Shown here piece after piece: positions 53,501 through 60,646 of a DNA stretch of 64,000 bases (position 1 is the first letter of the stretch; every line of letters begins with the position of its first letter). The DNA lies in contig NC_135568.1 in NCBI RefSeq assembly GCF_964340395.1, positions 2,374,001-2,438,000 of the forward strand, in the 5' to 3' direction. The position numbers and the translations under genes are program-made. Source of the DNA: Glandiceps talaboti. Taxonomy: Eukaryota; Hemichordata; Enteropneusta; Spengelidae. The notes beneath the pieces were generated by a model that did no database searches, was not told where the DNA came from, and saw only the letters and a list, made by a program, of their open reading frames with translations.

Positions 53501-56500
53501 CAGGACAAAATCTGCTGAAGAATGGCATCGTAGGAATTCTATTGATTCTTTATGGAGTGTAAGTATTGATGTTATGGTGGAGGTAGGAGTGGGGTATGGG
53601 TGGGGTGGGATGGGGGTGGGGGTTTGAATTCTATTGATTCTTTGTGGAGTGTAAGTATTGATGTTATGGTGGGGGTATGGGTGGGGTGGGATGGGGGTGG
53701 GGGTTTGAATTCTATTGATTCTTTGTGGAGTGTAAGTATTGATGTTATGGTGGGGGTATGGGTGGGGTGGGATGGGGGTGGGGGTTTGAATTCTATTGAT
53801 TCTTTGTGGAGTGTAAGTATTGATGTTATGGTGGGGGTATGGGTGGGGGTGGGATGGGGGTTGGGGTTTGAATTCTATTGATTCAGCGTGGAGTGTAAGT
53901 ATTGCTGTTATGGTGGGGTGGGGTGGGGTGGGATGGGGGTGGGGGTTTGAATTCTATTGATTCAGCGTGGAGTGTAAGTATTGCTGTTATGGTGGGGTGG
54001 GGTGGGGTGGGATGGGGGTGGGGGTTTGAATTCTATTGATTCAGCGTGGAGTGTAAGTATTGCTGTTATGGTGGGGTGGGGTGGGGTGGGATGGGGGTGG
54101 GGGTTTGAATTCTATTGATTCAGCGTGGAGTGTAAGTATTGCTGTTATGGTGGGGTGGGGTGGGGTGGGATGGGGGTGGGGGTTTGAATTCTATTGATTC
54201 AGCGTGGAGTGTAAGTATTGCTGTTATGGTGGGGTGGGGTGGGGTGGGATGGGGGTGGGGGTTTGAATTCTATTGATTCAGCGTGGAGTGTAAGTATTGC
54301 TGTTATGGTGGGGTGGGGTGGGGTGGGATGGGGGTGGGGGTTTGAATTCTATTGATTCAGCGTGGAGTGTAAGTATTGCTGTTATGGTGGGGTGGGGTGG
54401 GGTGGGATGGGGGTGGGGGTTTGAATTCTATTGATTCAGCGTGGAGTGTAAGTATTGATGTTATGGTGGGGTGGGGTGGGGTGGGATGGGGGTGGGGGTT
54501 TGAATTCTATTGATTCAGCGTGGAGTGTAAGTATTGCTGTTATGGTGGGGTGGGGTGGGGTGGGATGGGGGTGGGGGTTTGAATTCTATTGATTCAGCGT
54601 GGAGTGTAAGTATTGATGTTATGGTGGGGTGGGGTGGGGTGGGATGGGGGTGGGGGTTTGAATTCTATTGATTCAGCGTGGAGTGTAAGTATTGATGTTA
54701 TGGTGGGGTGGGGTGGGGTGGGATGGGGGTGGGGGTTTGAATTCTATTGATTCAGCGTGGAGTGTAAGTATTGATGTTATGGTGGGGTGGGGTGGGGTGG
54801 GATGGGGTGGGGGTTTGAATTCTATTGATTCAGCGTGGAGTGTAAGTATTGATGTTATGGTGGGGTGGGGGTGGGGTGGGATGGGGGTTGGGGTTTGAAT
54901 TCTATTGATTCAGCGTGGAGTGTAAGTATTGATATTATGGTGGGGTGGGGGTGGGGTGGGGTGGGGTGGGGGTGGGGTGGGGGTGGGGTGGGGTGGAGTG
55001 TTTGAGGTGTTGAGAGTATCCTAATTCCCTATACAGCTGGATTACTAGTAATCATATTATAGGTTGATAGTTTAAGAATGGCAAATAAAATCCTGATAGC
55101 GTGTATATTCCCACTATCTTGGCCCCTCCACAGCGTGTATTCCCACTTTCCCAATCATTTAAAAGTGTATTTCCATTACCCAACTGCATTTTTCATTTCC
55201 ATTTTCCCAACCACTTCTCAATGTATATTCCTATTTTCCCAACCACTCCATATTGTATTCCCACTTTTTCAACCACTCCACGGTGTGTACTTCCAGTGAA
55301 AATTGACAAGTTTCTATCCATTGTTATTGTTAGTTGGAATCCAGTTTACCTGACATTGACACCACATGGCCTGGTAAATCTAAAGCTACAAAGCCAAGAA
55401 AACCACACAGGATAACACACAAGAAGAGTAACTCAGCTGAAGCAGCAGTGTCTCTTCTAAGACAGAAACTACGACACGCAGGTCAGTAATAGCTAACCAT
55501 TTGTGATGTTTTCTCTAAATTGTTGTTTATTTACTTTTCAGAGGAAAGCCAAACTCAGACCATTATCTGGTGATTTGTCGGACAATTTTAAATTGATCAT
55601 ATAATTGAGGATTGGGTATTTATTTTGGATTTTAAATTCATAAAACAATTTTCTCATGGCTTCCTACTTGAAAAATCAACATGAAACAACATATGTTGAG
55701 TCCTTGTTTGTAACTCAGAACATTGCAAAAGATTAATAAATATATAATGTTTGTTTTTCTAAGTACAATAACAAACTTTTTATACATTTTTTAGCTTTTT
55801 GCAATGTATTGAGTTACAAACACAGACTTTATCATGTTGTTTCATATTGATTTTTAATGTAGGAAAGTCACGATAAAAATTGTTTAATAAATTAAAAATC
55901 CCAAATTAATACCCAATCCTCATCCATATGGACACTTTGAAACAAACTTAGCGGACTACAAGCTGAGTTTATTATAATATTTTTGGGGCATATTTTCTGA
56001 GATTAAAAGGTACCCATCGGACCATCACTTGCTGTTGGTAGAACTCAAAGATGATATTAGGAATAATACAGAAACCATTGTATGATGTTGTACTTTATTA
56101 TTACACTTAACTAAAAAAACTAGGAAACTGCTAGTATTCTATCAAGTGTGCTAAGAATGTCAGAAGGAGATTTCAGTGCTATTGAAGGCATTACAGCAGA
56201 AATATCGAAGGGTCATGTGTATCATACACATTTTATGTTCCCCATGAACACTTTAGATAGATAAGAAACAGGCTTCCCTACTGACTAAGTGCAAACATGA
56301 TACAGAAATTGTTTATGTTGTCACATTGTCCTTTCATGTCTTTTTACCTCTTTTCATTACCACTTGTCAACTTCAACTAAATCTGTTCATAACAATAAAA
56401 AAAAAATAATAATAATATATAAAGGGGAAGGAAATAGTGTGTTTTATTTACAAGTTTCATGTAATTTTATGAATTTATTCTTGTGTTGTGGTCATTTTAA

Positions 56501-59500
56501 GGTGGTTATTTGGCAGCTGGTATCACAAACTATTAATATTGATGACTATATGTACCTAAATAACTCAAGTATGAAACTATGGACAAAAAGTCTTGTTTGA
56601 CGTAGTGTCCATAGTAGTCAGGAGGAGTGTCTTGGCAGGCCTTCTCTCCAAAAAGCTAAGAATGCAATATGAACTCAGTAATTCATATTCAGTATTTTAA
56701 ACCATGACTGTCTCATTATTGGCAATCGTGAGGAAAACTTATATCAAAATTAGCATATCACTTGTTGATGTTTAAGTTTATTTGTAGAAAGGTCACGTTT
56801 CCATATACATCCAATGTGGTCATATCTGGTTAACTTGACACAATTAACATATTGTATGCATCATGTGACTTATTCAACCAATCAGCTGCTATGCATGGTA
56901 TCCATGAAAAATACTAGATTTGAATTGCTGAGTTCACAGACTATGGAGAGAATGCTTATCAGGATAACCCTCCAGCTTTACACAAAGACTAAGTTTTGCA
57001 ATGCATTGTAGTAAATCTCAACCTACTAGCTGGCTTGGGATCAAGATGTAACTAAAGCGTTTTGGAAGTTTTGTTTGTTACTATATTTTAATCACCCAAT
57101 GGTAAACTTGTGTGTAGAGCATATGGAAGTTATAATTATTGTACGACAGACTAAACATTTTTGAAAATATGATGAAAATAACATTGGTTACAGACCCAAT
57201 ATTGTATTTCATCTTGTTTGTAGTCATACAATCATACCTGCACATTAGTTTACCTCAAGATTGAAGTGAAACGATATCTTGTGAATTCACTATGTTTAAT
57301 AAAAACTTGGATGTTAAATAAGATGAAATATGTTGGTTTCATTCCCTTTTGAGTTATCCATATACTTATCAGTACACTGCTGGTATCAATCAGAACTTCT
57401 GTGGAAGTGATGTATAGGCCTTGATAGGGTACTTCTGTTAAACATATTGTGACTGATTCTATTGTAGTTATAAGCAGTCAACAACACATTTAATAGAAGT
57501 TGCCTAGCAACTCATATATATCACTAAGTTCAAATCCATGCCAGCTCTGTACTGATAAATATAAGTGAATGAAACCATAGACTTGTTGGTGGAGGATCAA
57601 TGATGAAACCAACACATCATTCTCGCAAACCAGAGCTGTTATTTCTTTCGCTACACTTCGAAATAACGGTGGCACACTCTGGACAGTGCCATAAAAGAGG
57701 CCGTGGTTTGCGATAATGCAACACATTTGATCTCATGTAAAATCCAAGTTTTTATCAAACATAGGAAATTCACAAGATTACACATGTATGTAGTAAAACT
57801 TTCCAAAAATGCCCAATTTATATAGTACTTGGGTTTTACTGTATGCTACTGTTTGATGCATGATGCATGTATAAACATTATTTACTAAACCATCCACAGT
57901 TTGTGATACCAACTGCCTTTATTTTGGTTTTTGGGAATTAAAGTTGTAATATTTGAAATGTATTGTAATTTTCATTTTAGACCCTAGATTCTTAAGGGCT
58001 GTAGATTTCACCAAAGGTAACGGGATAGTGGTGTAATTGTCAAACACAAAAACATAACAATTTATTGATGTACAAATAACATGTCACTTTCACAAAATGT
58101 GTTGATTTGTCAGCTCCAAGGTGTAGTGCATGAAATCAAGTACCGATATGTTTAGTATCATATTTTCATTATACCAAATTCATTCAACACAGATGATCAT
58201 GTAAAGTACACTGATTTCATAATATTTTGAAATATGGTTTTTTCGATTACCTCATTCAAAATGATTTAATGAATTGAGCTTTCTGCAAACTGTAACAAGA
58301 AAAATAGGATCAACACTGAATGTATGTGACTGATCTGTTAAGTATGTATTTTCATTTATTTCGGGCAAAACGAGTGCAACAATGCTCAATATAGCCTGTA
58401 ATGAAAAATAGAAAGGGAAAAAATCAAACAAAAAAATAATAAAATAGATAAATAAAAAAAAATGAAATGACACAAATACAGAATTTTATTTGATCACAAA
58501 AATGACAAAACAATATACCTAATGCAAAATAATTTGTTGAATTTGACTTCTGCAAACTTGAAGAAAAATATGACCAAATAAATCTATTTATCAGTGTATG
58601 GATACATCATGCATGCATCTAGTAAGATTGTCATTGAAGGTGTGTTTAATTTCTATTCACACCTTCAGAACTGTTCAACAAAGATGTGAGAAGTAACTTG
58701 GAACTGACAAATGACAAATTGTTTGTGGTGTGGTGTGGTGTAATTTTGCATGGAGTGAATTTTTAGCATGATGGCTTTTAAAAACTAACCTGTATTTAAC
58801 AAGAAATGCATCATTGCTGGGATTTTTTAGTTTGTTTGGACTCCTTTTGTCAGTGTTTTTGCTTCCACTTCATGCTCATGCTTTCGTGAAAGCATTTTTG
58901 ATGACTATGTTTCACAGCCAGTATGTCAGAAATAAGTTGCTCTTTGTATTAAAATAAGATTTGTTTGCGAATAGTATTATTTTTTCATTCCTGTAAAAAA
59001 AATAATGTTCTGGATTACGCTAATGTGAATAATGAAAATGAGTATTACTATTAGATATAGGTATTGTCGTACGACAATGGAAGATAAAGTATTGACAAGT
59101 TAACACGGACACAGACTAAAACTAATGTTACAACATGTTGTCATAAAAGCCGTCAATACACATTAGTCTAATTATACTCACAGTAGAGCAGCATCTCTGC
59201 TGTGTGTTTTTCTCAAGTTTTTCTCAATTTCATTCAGTGTGTAGACCATCCTAATTACAAGGTACTACTATTACTCACATGTGTAATCTACCACATTGAA
59301 CAAGAATAGTTTTAGTCTTTGCCTGTCTTAGTTTGCCAATAATATTTTTTCCATCATAGTATTTGGTCATACAAAGAAGTACAATTCTTTTACCAAGACC
59401 TAAGAACTTTATTTCATTTAAAAGTAAACAACACTTTAAAAACAAAGGCAACTTATTTTGATAATGGCTTTATGTTTTTTTTGCTTTTTGTTGGTGTGAA

Positions 59501-60466
59501 TTGGGGTGTAACATGATTTTTATTTTTCATTCTCAAATCTTTCTGGATCTGCCTTTCATTTCTTCTTTCTACCAACCCTAGTTGATCAAATCTTCTTGGT
59601 CGAATTTAGATTTTTGATCATAAAATATACATGGAATGAGAATTTATAGAAGTTTTCGTAGAAAACCTCCAACTAACCAGCTAAAAAATCAGGCAAAAGA
59701 ATTCAGGGATACCTGTTGAATTTTGTTGTTAACAAAATTTCAATATGGCCGCCAAAAATTTCTTTTCAACATGTAATTTCAAGATGGCTGCTAAAAAATT
59801 ACAAAACTCGGTGAAAAACACAATATCTTTCTTTTGAAATACCCATTTCAAGAATATTCACACAAATTTTCATAATCTAATTTCAAATTTTTAAACTGTC
59901 GTAAACAAAGTTTATAATGATGAAAAAATTGACCAACATCCATTTTATACAAGTATAAAGAGGAACACTACTCCAGGAAATAAAGGCATTTTGATAAATT
60001 TTGAATTAATTTCAAGATTCCTAAGTGCTTATTACTTTCAAATTTAACAATCATGATATTTGATATATTCTGCTATTGCATTATGGATGTTTTCTGATTT
60101 CATTGAGACAAAGTGTGTCCATAGCAAGAATCTACACTGATCAGTGAATGGAGAACAAGTTTCAGCTCATTTTTTTTGGCAATAGTGTCTAATGTAAAAT
60201 AATTTAACGAATCTCCAGAATCTAAAGTTTACAAACATACCTTTATTTACTGCAGTTACTTGTTCCTTTAATCTTGAAATTTTACAAATTTATACAAATA
60301 GGTTGGTAGGAGAAGCACTTGAAAAGTCAGGCATTCTTTTGTCACGTCTTTTCAACGTGACACAATTTTCACTTTATTTCAATGTGACAATATTTTCCTT
60401 CACAGCTTCAGATCTCCTTGATGCAGATGAGATTGAGAATAGGCTTAAAAGTATGTTGATATATAT

Positions 60467-60552
<86 letters not shown>

Positions 60553-60615
60553 TGTGTGTGTGTGTACGTGTGTGTGTGTGTGTGTGTACGTGTGTGTGTG
60601 TGTGTGTGTGTGTAC

Positions 60616-60646
<31 letters not shown>

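Noticed and set aside
53600-53881. 93-residue repeat ORF (SIDVMVG units)
   Set aside because: It is an alternate-frame reading of the donor minisatellite, open only because the first units are 81 bp long.
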